Positions 1-8,520 of a stretch of 64,000 bases of DNA are shown here, one piece after another (the first letter of the stretch is position 1; each line of letters opens with the position of its first letter). The notes under the pieces are model-generated. The model was given only the letters and a program-made list of their open reading frames with translations, did not search any database and was not told the origin of the DNA. The position numbers were made by a program, and so were the translations under genes. This DNA is from Alphaproteobacteria bacterium (GTDB lineage: Bacteria; Pseudomonadota; Alphaproteobacteria; Rhizobiales; Rhizobiaceae): NCBI GenBank assembly GCA_024742485.1, contig JANSYK010000002.1, forward strand, positions 1,178,001-1,242,000, given 5' to 3'.

Positions 1-165
1 CAGGCCCACCGGCTGCATCATGCGGTCAAGGGGAAGGACGGGTGCGTTTCCTTCGGATTCATCTGGGCGCCGGCGCTCGATACGCTGAAGCAGCAACTTC
101 GTCAAAACCAGAAAGAACAGGATTTGACGCTCTACGAGTCCGAGAGAGACACGCTGGCGGAATAG
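1..165 (+). CDS. crtZ: Beta-carotene hydroxylase CrtZ, C-terminal fragment
   Basis: The window opens inside this gene; frame 1 runs 54 codons to a TAG at 163-165. The fragment carries HRLHHAV, the last part of the histidine-box di-iron motif of the fatty-acid-hydroxylase-like CrtZ family, followed by DGCVSFGF and a short hydrophilic tail, as in the C-terminus of bacterial CrtZ. CrtZ hydroxylates the beta-ionone rings of beta-carotene to give zeaxanthin in the membrane. The call is supported by crtY, crtI and crtB a few kilobases away. It converges on the racemase-like gene with only 3 bases between stop codons. The N-terminal membrane segments and the other His boxes lie outside the window. 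Confidence 0.85.
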   Translation, partial: QAHRLHHAVKGKDGCVSFGFIWAPALDTLKQQLRQNQKEQDLTLYESERDTLAE

Positions 166-168
166 ACG

Positions 169-837
169 CTACGCTGCGGCGTCCACCAACGCATCGACAT
201 GAACCTGGGCGCAATCGACAATCTGGAAGTCGGCGTCGCCTCGGTCAAAGACCATGAACAGGTCTGTCCCGGCGAGAGCAACGGCGTCCGCCCCCTGTTC
301 ATGACAGAGTTTGCGGCCCATTTGGTGAAAAAAGCTGCGGTGCTCCGATGTGGCGCGGCCTGCCGTAGCGATCTCGATATAATTGGTGTGCGTTTTCTCA
401 AGATCATCACCTGCCGGCACGATCAGATTGGCGGATGTGATGCCGCCATAGAGCCGCGATTCAAGGACCGTCCGTGTGCCCAGCAGCCCGACTGTTTGGA
501 AGCCCTGCTGGTCAAATTGGGTGTTGAGCGCCGGGATCGCGCTGATCAGTGGCAATGGGGAAATGGCTTCAAGTTCCTTGATGCAGAAGTGACCGGCCAG
601 GGAGGTGACAGCCGCGATATCTGCACCGGCCGCCTTCAATCGTTGAACGAACCCGAGGAAAATCTGCGCTTGTCGGGCAGCATCTCCCTTGGACAAATTG
701 TCCAGAAGAACGCGGGTATCGGCGTGAACGATGGTCAGGTCGAGGGTCTTTCCCATCTTTGAGTAGGCGCGTACGAGCCCTCGATAATAATACTCGGTTG
801 CCGCGGGGCCGATGCCGCCAATAAGTCCGATATGCAT
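169..837 (-). CDS. Aspartate/glutamate racemase-family protein without the two catalytic cysteines
   Basis: A 222-residue protein that begins MHIGLIGGIGP, the N-terminal strand and glycine loop of the Asp/Glu racemase fold, and has two further loops where the family normally carries CNTAH and GCTE motifs. Here these read TSLAGHF (about residues 78-84) and AGTDL (189-193), so both usual cysteines are absent; Cys85 lies just after the first motif. Classical two-base racemisation by thiols is therefore unlikely. It may act on another substrate or use other bases. It stands alone on the minus strand, 27 bases downstream of the TetR gene, so the two could be co-transcribed. Confidence 0.75.
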   Translation of the reverse strand: MHIGLIGGIGPAATEYYYRGLVRAYSKMGKTLDLTIVHADTRVLLDNLSKGDAARQAQIFLGFVQRLKAAGADIAAVTSLAGHFCIKELEAISPLPLISAIPALNTQFDQQGFQTVGLLGTRTVLESRLYGGITSANLIVPAGDDLEKTHTNYIEIATAGRATSEHRSFFHQMGRKLCHEQGADAVALAGTDLFMVFDRGDADFQIVDCAQVHVDALVDAAA

Positions 838-864
838 AGCCTGTCCTCTGCCGTTTCGCCCGGT

Positions 865-1413
865 TCAATCGCCGACCACGATTGCGGAATCGATAATGCG
901 CATCATTCCCGATCCGAATGCCTCGCTGCTGTTGGATTTGAGGAGCAATCCCTTTGCTGCCGTCAACAGAAGGAACGTCTTGTCATCGGCTTCCCGGTCG
1001 GTCTTGCAGATGCCGGTTTTCAGCAGGAATTGGCTAAGAGATTTTTCGAACCGAATATGCGGATCCGCGTCCGAACGCTTCAGTGCGGCCATCCCAAGAT
1101 CGAGGATTTCGGCGCCGTGGGGCGAATTGTGGATGACGGATACACCGTCTCCGATCCATCTCATGAAGGCGTTCAACAGCCTTTGCCTGACCGGAACATC
1201 CGTTGCGTTCAACTGTTCTTCGGCCAGTGATCCGGCATTGGCCGCATAGCCTTCAAGGGCCCATTCCAGCACTGCATCCTTTGTCCCGAAACGATTGTAC
1301 AATGTCTGCCGGGAGATGTTTGCGGCAGCTGCCAGTTCGGACATTGATGTCTTTCTGAATCCGTAATGGGCGAACACGCCCAGAACGTTCTGAAACACCG
1401 TTCCGTCGTCCAT
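865..1413 (-). CDS. TetR-family transcriptional regulator
   Basis: A 182-residue repressor-type protein. The N-terminal 50 residues form the TetR helix-turn-helix, with FRKTSMSELAAAANIS leading into RQTLYNRFGTKDAVL; the rest is the helical ligand-binding and dimerisation domain, with no recognisable ligand signature. I chose the ATG at 1413, preceded by GAGG at a 7-base distance, over the in-frame TTG one codon earlier. The gene is divergent from the SDR gene at 1558, and a 36-bp inverted repeat lies between them. The simplest reading is that it represses the SDR and perhaps itself. The racemase-like gene lies just downstream on the same strand. Confidence 0.88.
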   Translation of the reverse strand: MDDGTVFQNVLGVFAHYGFRKTSMSELAAAANISRQTLYNRFGTKDAVLEWALEGYAANAGSLAEEQLNATDVPVRQRLLNAFMRWIGDGVSVIHNSPHGAEILDLGMAALKRSDADPHIRFEKSLSQFLLKTGICKTDREADDKTFLLLTAAKGLLLKSNSSEAFGSGMMRIIDSAIVVGD

Positions 1414-1478
1414 CAAACAACCTCATTTACGATGACGCTCTTATAGTGGTGTCGTTCATGAATGCACCTCTTGAAGCG

Positions 1479-1514
1479 CAATTTTTACATTTTATATAAT
1501 GTTTGTAAAAATTG
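1479..1514. promoter_or_regulatory. Inverted repeat, likely TetR operator
   Basis: Perfect 11-bp arms, CAATTTTTACA at 1479-1489 and TGTAAAAATTG at 1504-1514, flank a 14-base A/T-rich centre. The repeat sits between the divergent start codons at 1413 and 1558. Length, symmetry and position fit an operator for the adjacent TetR regulator. That the TetR protein binds here is inference. Confidence 0.7.
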
Positions 1515-1557
1515 ACAAAAGATGGATCGATTTCAAGGTGTAGAGGGAGTGAGCAGC

Positions 1558-2457
1558 ATGTCGAATGGAAACTGGAACAGTGACAATGTCCCGGATCAGG
1601 CAGGGCGCGTGGTTCTGATCACCGGGGCAAGCAGCGGGATTGGCAAGGAAGCTGCACGAGTTATCGCCGGCAAGGGCGGACGGGTCGTCATTGCAGCCCG
1701 AAACATGGACAAGGCCAACCGCGCCGCCGAAGACATCCGCCGACAGTCTCCCGGCGCCGAGATCGCTGTCCGCCAGCTCGATCTGTCCGATCTTCAATCG
1801 GTCAGCGCCTTCGCGGATGCGTTCTCGAAGGAGTATGACCGGCTTGATGTGCTGATCAACAATGCCGGCATCATGATGTGTCCCTACGCCAAGACGAAGG
1901 ATGGCTTCGAAATCCAGATGGGAACCAACCATCTTGGCCACTTCGCCCTGACCGGGCACCTGTTGCCGTTTCTTAAACAGACCAGGGATTCCCGGATCGT
2001 CAATCTGGCAAGTATCGCCCACAAGGGCGGCAACCTGGATTTCTCCGATCTGAATTGGGAAACCAGGCCATACAAGACCATGAAAGCCTATAGCGACAGC
2101 AAACTCGCCAATCTCTATTTCAGCTATCACCTTGCAAGCAAACTGGGCAATGGAGAGGATGGACCTCTTGTCACGGCTGCTCATCCGGGATGGACGGCAA
2201 CCGATTTGCAGCGTCATTCGGGTGTTGCCGGTTTTCTCAACAATTTCTTTGCCCAGGGCGTGGAAATGGGAACCTTGCCGACTTTGCGTGCAGCCTTTGA
2301 CGAAAATGCCAGACAGGGTGACTATTTCGGGCCCGTCAATTTCTTCGAAATGCGCGGCTACCCGGTCAAGACAAAATCGAATGCAAGATCCCACGACACA
2401 GGTGCGGCACAGAAGCTATGGGACGTGTCGGAGAAGATGACCGGCATTTCCTACTGA
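1558..2457 (+). CDS. Short-chain dehydrogenase/reductase, retinol-dehydrogenase-like
   Basis: A 299-residue NAD(P)-dependent oxidoreductase of the classical SDR family. TGASSGIG forms the cofactor loop near the N-terminus, followed by AARN (second strand), NNAGIM and the catalytic YSDSK. The long form with a C-terminal extension resembles bacterial members annotated as retinol dehydrogenase or light-dependent protochlorophyllide reductase-like; the substrate cannot be told. Start chosen at the ATG at 1558 because GAGGGAG lies 8 bases upstream; an upstream in-frame ATG at 1522 lacks such a site. Probably controlled by the divergent TetR gene. The C-terminus converges on crtB with 23 bases between. 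Confidence 0.88.
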   Translation: MSNGNWNSDNVPDQAGRVVLITGASSGIGKEAARVIAGKGGRVVIAARNMDKANRAAEDIRRQSPGAEIAVRQLDLSDLQSVSAFADAFSKEYDRLDVLINNAGIMMCPYAKTKDGFEIQMGTNHLGHFALTGHLLPFLKQTRDSRIVNLASIAHKGGNLDFSDLNWETRPYKTMKAYSDSKLANLYFSYHLASKLGNGEDGPLVTAAHPGWTATDLQRHSGVAGFLNNFFAQGVEMGTLPTLRAAFDENARQGDYFGPVNFFEMRGYPVKTKSNARSHDTGAAQKLWDVSEKMTGISY

Positions 2458-2480
2458 TGCTTCCAGGCGTTCCATTTCAA

Positions 2481-3437
2481 TCAGGGACGCTGATAAAGAC
2501 CGGCCCGGGCTGGTCCCTGACCGGAGGGGCTGAACCGGGTCAGCAATACATCACCGAAGGACAGAATCATCAGCCAGATTTTTCGGCGTGTTGAAGTCGA
2601 AACACGCTTTTCCCAAGCCTCCGGACCGCCTTCCCGCAATTTCCGGCCGATGTCGCGATACACGCGCCTGGCTGCGGCAATAGCCCAGGCCGAACGAAAG
2701 GGCAGGGCGCTCACGCCCGCATAGGCTGAAGCATAGTGGGGTTCGGCGCGGTCGAGCAGGCGCAACGCCAAGCTGTGCAGGACAGGCCATTGTTTTCTGT
2801 TGGAGGGATCAATGTCCTCCAAACCGGCCTCCGCCAGCCATTCCGATGGCAGATAGACGCGCCCGACCCGCGCATCATCGATGATATCACGGGCGATGTT
2901 AGTCAGTTGAAACGCCACACCGAGGTCCGACGCGCGATCAAGCACGGCATCGTCCCGCACCCCCATGATCATCGCCATCATCACGCCGACAACGCCGGCC
3001 ACATGGTAGCAATAGTCCAGCATATCATCGGCCGTGCGGTAGACTCGCTGCTCAACATCCATTTCAAATCCGCGGATAAGCTCCAGCGGATGGCGGTGTG
3101 GAATGTGGTTGCGCGCGACGACCTGCTGCAGGGCTTCAAACACCGGATCGTCCGTCGCGTTGCCATTCAGTGCGGCCTGTGTCTGTTGCCGCAGTTCTTC
3201 GAGGCGTTCAGCCTGCCCCTCGGCGAAATCAGCCTGCTGGTGGTGGCCGAGATCCTGTCCATCGATCAGGTCATCGGCGTGACGGCACCAGGCATAGAGC
3301 ATGACCGCATCAGCTCGGGTCGCCGGCGCAAAGAGTTTCGCCGCGGCTGCAAAGCTCCTGGACCCGTTTGCGATCATCTCTTCGCTCAGGCGAAGCACCT
3401 CGTCACGGGAGGTCACATTCTGCGATTGCACCGTCAA
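2481..3437 (-). CDS. crtB: 15-cis-phytoene synthase CrtB
   Basis: A 318-residue trans-isoprenyl diphosphate synthase of the squalene/phytoene synthase family, which condenses two GGPP molecules to phytoene, the first committed carotenoid step. The two Asp-rich magnesium/diphosphate motifs are seen: WCRHADDLID around residues 50-59, and NIARDIIDDARVGRVYLP around 180-197. It begins 21 bases downstream of the crtI stop and is the last gene of a crtY-crtI-crtB operon. The start appears to be TTG at 3437, with GGGATGA upstream; a GTG two codons later is the alternative. No GGPP synthase (crtE) lies in the window. Confidence 0.95.
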   Translation of the reverse strand: MTVQSQNVTSRDEVLRLSEEMIANGSRSFAAAAKLFAPATRADAVMLYAWCRHADDLIDGQDLGHHQQADFAEGQAERLEELRQQTQAALNGNATDDPVFEALQQVVARNHIPHRHPLELIRGFEMDVEQRVYRTADDMLDYCYHVAGVVGVMMAMIMGVRDDAVLDRASDLGVAFQLTNIARDIIDDARVGRVYLPSEWLAEAGLEDIDPSNRKQWPVLHSLALRLLDRAEPHYASAYAGVSALPFRSAWAIAAARRVYRDIGRKLREGGPEAWEKRVSTSTRRKIWLMILSFGDVLLTRFSPSGQGPARAGLYQRP

Positions 3438-3458
3438 CGGAATTTCATCCCAATCTCA

Positions 3459-4949
3459 TCATGCGCGAGGCGTGTTGCCGAGCATCAGGCCCGCCGTTGC
3501 TTCTGCCGATCCGACGACGCCCGGAATGCCTGCGCCCGGATGCGTGCCGGCACCAACGATATACAGATTGTCGATGGCGCTGTCGCGGTTATGGGGCCTG
3601 AACCAGGCGCTTTGTGTCAACAGAGGTTCGACAGAAAAGGCGGAGCCCTGATGCGCATTCAGTTCGTCGCGAAAATCAAAGGGCGTGAAGATCCGGCACG
3701 TCACAAGATCGTCTTTCAATCCGGGAATGTAGTGCTCATCCAGATAGGTCAAAATGCGATCGCGGTATTTCGGTCCTTCCACCGACCAGTCAATATCGGC
3801 CGTTCCCAGATGCGGCACCGGCGAAAGCACGTAGTAGGCACTGTGGTCATCCGGCGCCAGGCTGTCATCGGTCACCGATGGGCAATGCAGATAAAGCGAA
3901 AAATCATCGGCCAGGTGATCGGCGTTGAAGATTTCGTCGATCAAGTCTCGGTAGCGCGGTCCGAACAGGACCATGTGGTGTTTCAAATCGGGGCGTTTGC
4001 CTTTCAGGCCGAAATAGATGACGAAGAGTGACATCGAAAAGCGTTTCTTTTGCAACGCCTTGGCCTGTTTCTGACTGCCCGGATCTCCGCGAAGCAGTCT
4101 CTGGTATGTGTGCACGACATCCGCATTGCTGGCGACCATGTCGACCGGTATGCGATCGCCACCAGCCTTGACCGCACGCGCCCGCCCGTCCTCGACAATG
4201 ATTTCGTCAACCGGCATATTCAGATTGACGGTTCCGCCCAGGTCCTCGAACAACCGGATCATGCCCTGAACCAGAGCGCCCGTGCCGCCCTTTGCAAACC
4301 ACACCCCGCCTTTTCGTTCCAGCGCATGGATCAACGCATAGATGGATGACGTGTCGAAGGGATTGCCGCCGACCAGCAAGGAATGAAAGGAGAAGGCCTG
4401 ACGCAACTGGTCGTCCTTGATGAAGCTGGCCACCTTTGAATAGACGCTTCTGTGGCTTTGCAGCCGGATCAGCTGCGGAGCAGCCTTGACCATGTCCCAG
4501 AACCGCAAAAAGGGAACCGCGCCGAGTTTCTCATATCCTTCCCGGTAAAGGTCCTCGGAGTAGGCGAGGAAACGCCGGTAGCCAGCCACATCCTGTGGTG
4601 ATTTTTCTGCGATTTGCCGGTCCAGAGCGTCCTGATCATTGACGTAGTCGAAGCGGTATCCGTCTTCCCAGCACAGCTGGTAGAACGGATCGACCGGAAT
4701 CAGCGTGACATAGTCTTCCATTAATCTGCCGGACAGCGTCCAAAGCGCGCGCAGTGCGGCCGGGTCGGTAATGACGGTCGGACCGGCGTCGAAGATGAAC
4801 CCGTCATCTTCAAACACATAGGCGCGACCGCCGGGCTTGTCCCTCTTTTCAAACAGGACGGTGTCCACACCGGCGCTCTGTAGTCGAATGGCCAGAGCCA
4901 GGCCACCGAAACCGGCCCCGATAATGGCTGCACGTTTTGGATCTGGCAT
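3459..4949 (-). CDS. crtI: Phytoene desaturase CrtI
   Basis: A 496-residue FAD-dependent bacterial-type desaturase converting phytoene to lycopene at the membrane. The N-terminal dinucleotide-binding motif is IIGAGFGGLALAIRL, with the downstream FEKRDKPGGRAY that marks the amine-oxidase/CrtI superfamily. The C-terminal FAD-contact signature NLYIVGAGTHPGAGIPGV is near the end. Length is usual for CrtI (about 490-510). I chose the ATG at 4949, giving MPDPKRAAIIGAG, because an upstream in-frame start at 4988 would overlap crtY and extend past the family's normal N-terminus. Central gene of the crtYIB operon. Confidence 0.95.
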   Translation of the reverse strand: MPDPKRAAIIGAGFGGLALAIRLQSAGVDTVLFEKRDKPGGRAYVFEDDGFIFDAGPTVITDPAALRALWTLSGRLMEDYVTLIPVDPFYQLCWEDGYRFDYVNDQDALDRQIAEKSPQDVAGYRRFLAYSEDLYREGYEKLGAVPFLRFWDMVKAAPQLIRLQSHRSVYSKVASFIKDDQLRQAFSFHSLLVGGNPFDTSSIYALIHALERKGGVWFAKGGTGALVQGMIRLFEDLGGTVNLNMPVDEIIVEDGRARAVKAGGDRIPVDMVASNADVVHTYQRLLRGDPGSQKQAKALQKKRFSMSLFVIYFGLKGKRPDLKHHMVLFGPRYRDLIDEIFNADHLADDFSLYLHCPSVTDDSLAPDDHSAYYVLSPVPHLGTADIDWSVEGPKYRDRILTYLDEHYIPGLKDDLVTCRIFTPFDFRDELNAHQGSAFSVEPLLTQSAWFRPHNRDSAIDNLYIVGAGTHPGAGIPGVVGSAEATAGLMLGNTPRA

Positions 4950-4959
4950 GAATGACTTT

Positions 4960-6135
4960 CTATTTCTGTGCAAAGGCCCGCGCTTCACTTACGCAGGGAA
5001 GGGCCCTGTGGATTGGTACGGGTGGTTTTCCGGCAAGAATACGCATTTTGTCTGCGAGATGGGCCCGACCGGCATAAAATCGTTCGATCAATGGCTGCCG
5101 CAACCCGTAGAAGCGCTGCAGAACGAGATAGCGCCGGTCCGGCTCTGCTGCACCGAAAAGCATCCGGTTCAGCAACCGGAAGAAGGCGTGATCCCGATTA
5201 CGCTTGAGGGCATATGCCTGAACCGCGTCGCGAACCCCGTGGGTCGTCAAGGGTCCATCCAGAGCCGCAATCAGATTGGCGACTTCGACGGCCATCGGAA
5301 GGCTGTAGCCCGTCGTTGGGTGACATAACCCGGCGCGCAGTCCGATGGGAGCCGTATCGGGCGCGATATCCTGCCAGAACCGTTCGGCATCATGCGCAAG
5401 TGTCACCGGAAGCACGCCCTTTTCCGACCGGATTGATTTTTTGACCACCCAGGCCCTATTGGCCGCATAGGCCAGCACATCCGAATGCAGGGCTTCGAAA
5501 TCCAGTCCTCCACCATCGCTGTAGCGCGTGTCTTCGATCAGCAACCGGGTCGGTGACAATGGCAGGACATAAATGAACCGGTACCCGTCCTGTTGACTGA
5601 CCGATGCGTCCATAATGGTCGGCACCAGTTCTCCATGGGGCCGGTCAAGTTCCAGTTCGAGGCCGACAAATTTCTGGAAGCCTTGCTTGAGGGATGTGGC
5701 GGGTTCGTAGCCGCGTCCATCGATGATGCAAGGAGCGTCAATACGCTCACCGCTTTCCAATAAGACATGGTCTGCCGCCAGCGTCTCGATTCGGCAGTTT
5801 TCGCGCGTTGTGATCATGTCGGACTGGTGGATGGCCTGGCGCAGCGTGTCTGATGTGATACTGGCATATCCCGTCGACAAGGTTCGTTCGAACCGCGGAA
5901 AGATCACCTTCTGGCCTGACCAGCGGTGGGCGATGACCGGTGTCAGGCGATCCAGATCGGCAGGTGGCAGATCCGTCTGGTGGAAGGACCAGGTGTGGTT
6001 GCCGCAAATTTTTGGGCCGCCTTCCACGATGATGGCCCGTATGTCTTTTTCGGCAAGCCGAAGCGCGACCAGGCAGCAGGCAAGACCACCACCCACGAAC
6101 ACCACATCCGCATCCGGATGGCCGTTTTCCGTCAC
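4960..6135 (-). CDS. crtY: Lycopene beta-cyclase CrtY
   Basis: A 391-residue flavoprotein of the bacterial CrtY family that cyclises both ends of lycopene to beta-carotene. The N-terminal nucleotide-binding motif is DVVFVGGGLACCLVAL, and GNHTWSFH soon after is typical of CrtY. The start is set at a GTG at 6135 because TTGGAG lies 9 bases upstream and because the resulting N-terminus matches the family length. An in-frame TTG at 6198 would add 21 unlike residues. First gene of the crtY-crtI-crtB operon. About 290 bases without a gene separate it from the secreted-protein gene upstream; I see no clear promoter there. Confidence 0.93.
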   Translation of the reverse strand: MTENGHPDADVVFVGGGLACCLVALRLAEKDIRAIIVEGGPKICGNHTWSFHQTDLPPADLDRLTPVIAHRWSGQKVIFPRFERTLSTGYASITSDTLRQAIHQSDMITTRENCRIETLAADHVLLESGERIDAPCIIDGRGYEPATSLKQGFQKFVGLELELDRPHGELVPTIMDASVSQQDGYRFIYVLPLSPTRLLIEDTRYSDGGGLDFEALHSDVLAYAANRAWVVKKSIRSEKGVLPVTLAHDAERFWQDIAPDTAPIGLRAGLCHPTTGYSLPMAVEVANLIAALDGPLTTHGVRDAVQAYALKRNRDHAFFRLLNRMLFGAAEPDRRYLVLQRFYGLRQPLIERFYAGRAHLADKMRILAGKPPVPIHRALPCVSEARAFAQK

Positions 6136-6425
6136 GCTGCCGATCTCCAAGTCTCGGTTTGTTTTCCGGTCTGATTCCACTCGCCGATCTATAGACAATG
6201 AATATGGCGCAGGTTCAACGCGTTTGACATGGCTGCATCCGGAATATTGCGGTCGGGATCAACATTGGCCAAACCGTATCCCGCGATGCCTTGCACAACT
6301 GATCGCGTAGGGGCAGAGCGGACAGGCCAAGCCGCTGTCAATTTGAACCGGTAATCCGGTGCGCGAAAGCGTTCAAGCCATCTTGGATCGAGGGTTGAGA
6401 CGGACCCGTCGCCGGGTCCGCAACG

Positions 6426-6869
6426 TCAGCCACCGAGCTGATCGTTTCCGCCCAGTCCGATCTTGCAGCTGGCTTTCAACGGCACCCAGTTGCTCAGTTG
6501 TTTGAAGCCCGGAGCTGAGGCCCGGTATTTGGCGTTGATCGGCTGGTGGATCTGCAGGGTCCGGGAATAGGTGCCCATGAATTGTCCATTTCCGGTGGCC
6601 TTGGTCTTGACCACATAGGGACCGGACACACTGCCACCGCCGTCACGGGCAATGTAAATCGGTACGTTTCCCGCTTTGTTGGTAAAGACCCAAGCGGTCA
6701 GCTTGGCTTCTGCCGGGCAGGTGTTCGTAGCCGGGGATTTGATGCCCATCTGCAGTTTCGTGACTTTCAGCTTGGGTTGACCTCCCGCCTGAAAGTCCTT
6801 GGCCTCTGCGACGCCGGCAAGACCGATGAGTGCTGCTGTCGCTGCTGCTGCAAGTATCTTGACGCCCAT
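6426..6869 (-). CDS. Small secreted protein of unknown function
   Basis: A 147-residue protein. Start at the ATG at 6869, preceded by GGAGAG at a good distance. It has a clear signal peptide: MGVKIL, an alanine/leucine-rich core, and a likely cleavage after GVAEA. The mature part is about 120 residues, basic, with two cysteines (in NTCPAE and ASCKIG) that could form a periplasmic disulfide, and it ends in a glycine-rich GLGGNDQLGG. I recognise no domain. Similar small secreted proteins in related bacteria are annotated only as hypothetical. It stands alone between crtY and the mttB-like gene. Confidence 0.75.
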   Translation of the reverse strand: MGVKILAAAATAALIGLAGVAEAKDFQAGGQPKLKVTKLQMGIKSPATNTCPAEAKLTAWVFTNKAGNVPIYIARDGGGSVSGPYVVKTKATGNGQFMGTYSRTLQIHQPINAKYRASAPGFKQLSNWVPLKASCKIGLGGNDQLGG

Positions 6870-6981
6870 GATTTCTCTCCGCTGATTGGACCAGTTTGTT
6901 TCGATCTGCACAAAATGGCAAATCGCCGCTGAACCAGTTGTGAAATCTGCGTTTAACTGCCGTTCATCAGTCAGTGGTCGA

Positions 6982-8520
6982 TCAGCCGGCCGGTGCAGCA
7001 CCGCCCGCCGCCGTGTGCTCCTCGATATAGCCGGCAATACGATCTGCCGCCTCGGCACCTTGCGCAGGCTGCTGGAAGTCCTGAAGGGTCTTCTTCCACA
7101 GTCCCGTCGCCCGTTGGGTCGAGGTCAGTGCGCCGGCTTCGCTCCAACTGCCGAAGTTGCTGAGATCTGCGACCAGCGGTGCATAGAAAGCATCCCTGTA
7201 ACGCTGCATCGTGTGGTCAGTGGCGAAAAAATGGCCGCCTGGCTGCACATCCGCCAGGGCCGACCATGCCAGGTCGTCCGTCTCGTCCTCGATCGGTCGG
7301 CACAATTCCGCAATGGTCTGCAGGGCTTCGACATCATTGATAAACTTCTCATACCCGAAGGTCAGTCCCCCCTCGAGCCAGCCGGCGCTGTGCACCGTCA
7401 AGGTCGCATTGGCCTGGAGGGCGGCCCACAAGCCCATATGAGTTTCACCGGCAGCCTGCATATCGGCGGCACAGGAGGCCGCACCGGCGGCCGAGCGCCA
7501 GGGCAGATTGATGTGTCGTGCGAGCTGGCCGGACCCGATCGACAGTTTCACATGCTCGGGCGTGCCGAATGCCGGCGAGCCGGATTTCATGTCGACATTG
7601 GATGCAAATCCACCATAGGTGACGGGCGCACCGGGATTGGCCAGTTGTGCCAGGGTGATCGACGCCAGCGCTTCGGCATGCTGCAACACCAGCGCCCCGG
7701 CGACCGTGACCGGTGCCATGGCGCCGGCCAGGCAAAAGGGCGTGATCACGCTGAGTTGCCCGGCCCGGGCAAAATCGATCAGCCCTTCGGCCATCGGAAT
7801 GTCGATCTGCCGCGGCGAATTGGTGTTGATGATGGTCGTCGCCCATACGCCATCGGTGAAATCATCATCGCTCAGACCAAGTCCCAACTGGATGAGTTCG
7901 AGACTTTCTGTCACCTGGCCCCGGCCGCGGGCATAGATGAACATTGGCTTGTCGCCATAGACAAGCTGGGTTCGGGTCATGGCATAATGGCGGACATTAA
8001 CCGGAACATCCTGCGGTTCAGCCGAAGGACCGAACGTGTGCAGCACATCGAAGCTCTGTATGAGCTTGATCGTTTCCTCGAAATCCTGGATCGATCCCGG
8101 GCGGCGGCCACGCTCCAGGTCCGTGGTGTTCGGGCAGCCCGATCCCGCCATGAACAACATGGAGCCGAGTTCGAATGTCTGCTCGCGCTGCGGGTTGGCG
8201 GCCCGCATCCGAAAGGACCGTGGCGCCGTTCGAAGCGCTTCGTCCACCAGGTCATGGCCGATCTTGACCATTTCATCTGAATGGTCGACCAGCGCACCGG
8301 CTGCTGCAAACAGGTCGCGTGCTTCCTGATGCAATATCTTGATGCCCAGCTCTTCGAGGACGCGAAGGGCCGTCGCATGGATATTTGCTATGGCATCATC
8401 TGAAAACACCCGTTGCGGTTCAAATGGGTGCCGCAGCTGTCGATAGGCAGTGGATCTGGCCGGGGCGGAGGCTCCGGCGGGGTTCGAAGGGCGGCCTCTG
8501 CCGCCGCGACGCGCGCTCAT
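6982..8520 (-). CDS. Trimethylamine methyltransferase (MttB) superfamily protein, non-pyrrolysine type
   Basis: A 512-residue member of the MttB/MtgB superfamily, whose characterised members move a methyl group from trimethylamine (pyrrolysine enzymes) or from glycine betaine and related quaternary amines (non-pyrrolysine enzymes) to a corrinoid protein. The full family length is present, including an early ALRVLEELGIKI helix and a central GSGCPNTTDLERGRRPGS. The frame is open throughout with no in-frame amber codon, so it is the non-pyrrolysine class. A Ala/Pro/Gly-rich low-complexity tail occurs at both ends. Its ATG overlaps the stop of the TetR gene (ATGA), so the two are translated together. 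No corrinoid protein or MtvA-like partner is nearby, so the methyl acceptor is unclear. Confidence 0.85.
   Translation of the reverse strand: MSARRGGRGRPSNPAGASAPARSTAYRQLRHPFEPQRVFSDDAIANIHATALRVLEELGIKILHQEARDLFAAAGALVDHSDEMVKIGHDLVDEALRTAPRSFRMRAANPQREQTFELGSMLFMAGSGCPNTTDLERGRRPGSIQDFEETIKLIQSFDVLHTFGPSAEPQDVPVNVRHYAMTRTQLVYGDKPMFIYARGRGQVTESLELIQLGLGLSDDDFTDGVWATTIINTNSPRQIDIPMAEGLIDFARAGQLSVITPFCLAGAMAPVTVAGALVLQHAEALASITLAQLANPGAPVTYGGFASNVDMKSGSPAFGTPEHVKLSIGSGQLARHINLPWRSAAGAASCAADMQAAGETHMGLWAALQANATLTVHSAGWLEGGLTFGYEKFINDVEALQTIAELCRPIEDETDDLAWSALADVQPGGHFFATDHTMQRYRDAFYAPLVADLSNFGSWSEAGALTSTQRATGLWKKTLQDFQQPAQGAEAADRIAGYIEEHTAAGGAAPAG

Noticed and set aside
2736-4031. Plus-strand open frame of 431 codons across crtB and crtI
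   Set aside because: It spans two real minus-strand genes and their junction, so it is a shadow frame.
6886-8280. Long plus-strand open frame of 464 codons opposite the MttB-family gene
   Set aside because: It is an antisense shadow in GC-rich coding DNA: composition is not protein-like, there is no ribosome site, and the minus-strand gene has clear family motifs.
6982-8520. Pyrrolysine-containing trimethylamine methyltransferase
   Set aside because: The frame contains no in-frame TAG, so the gene codes the non-pyrrolysine type.
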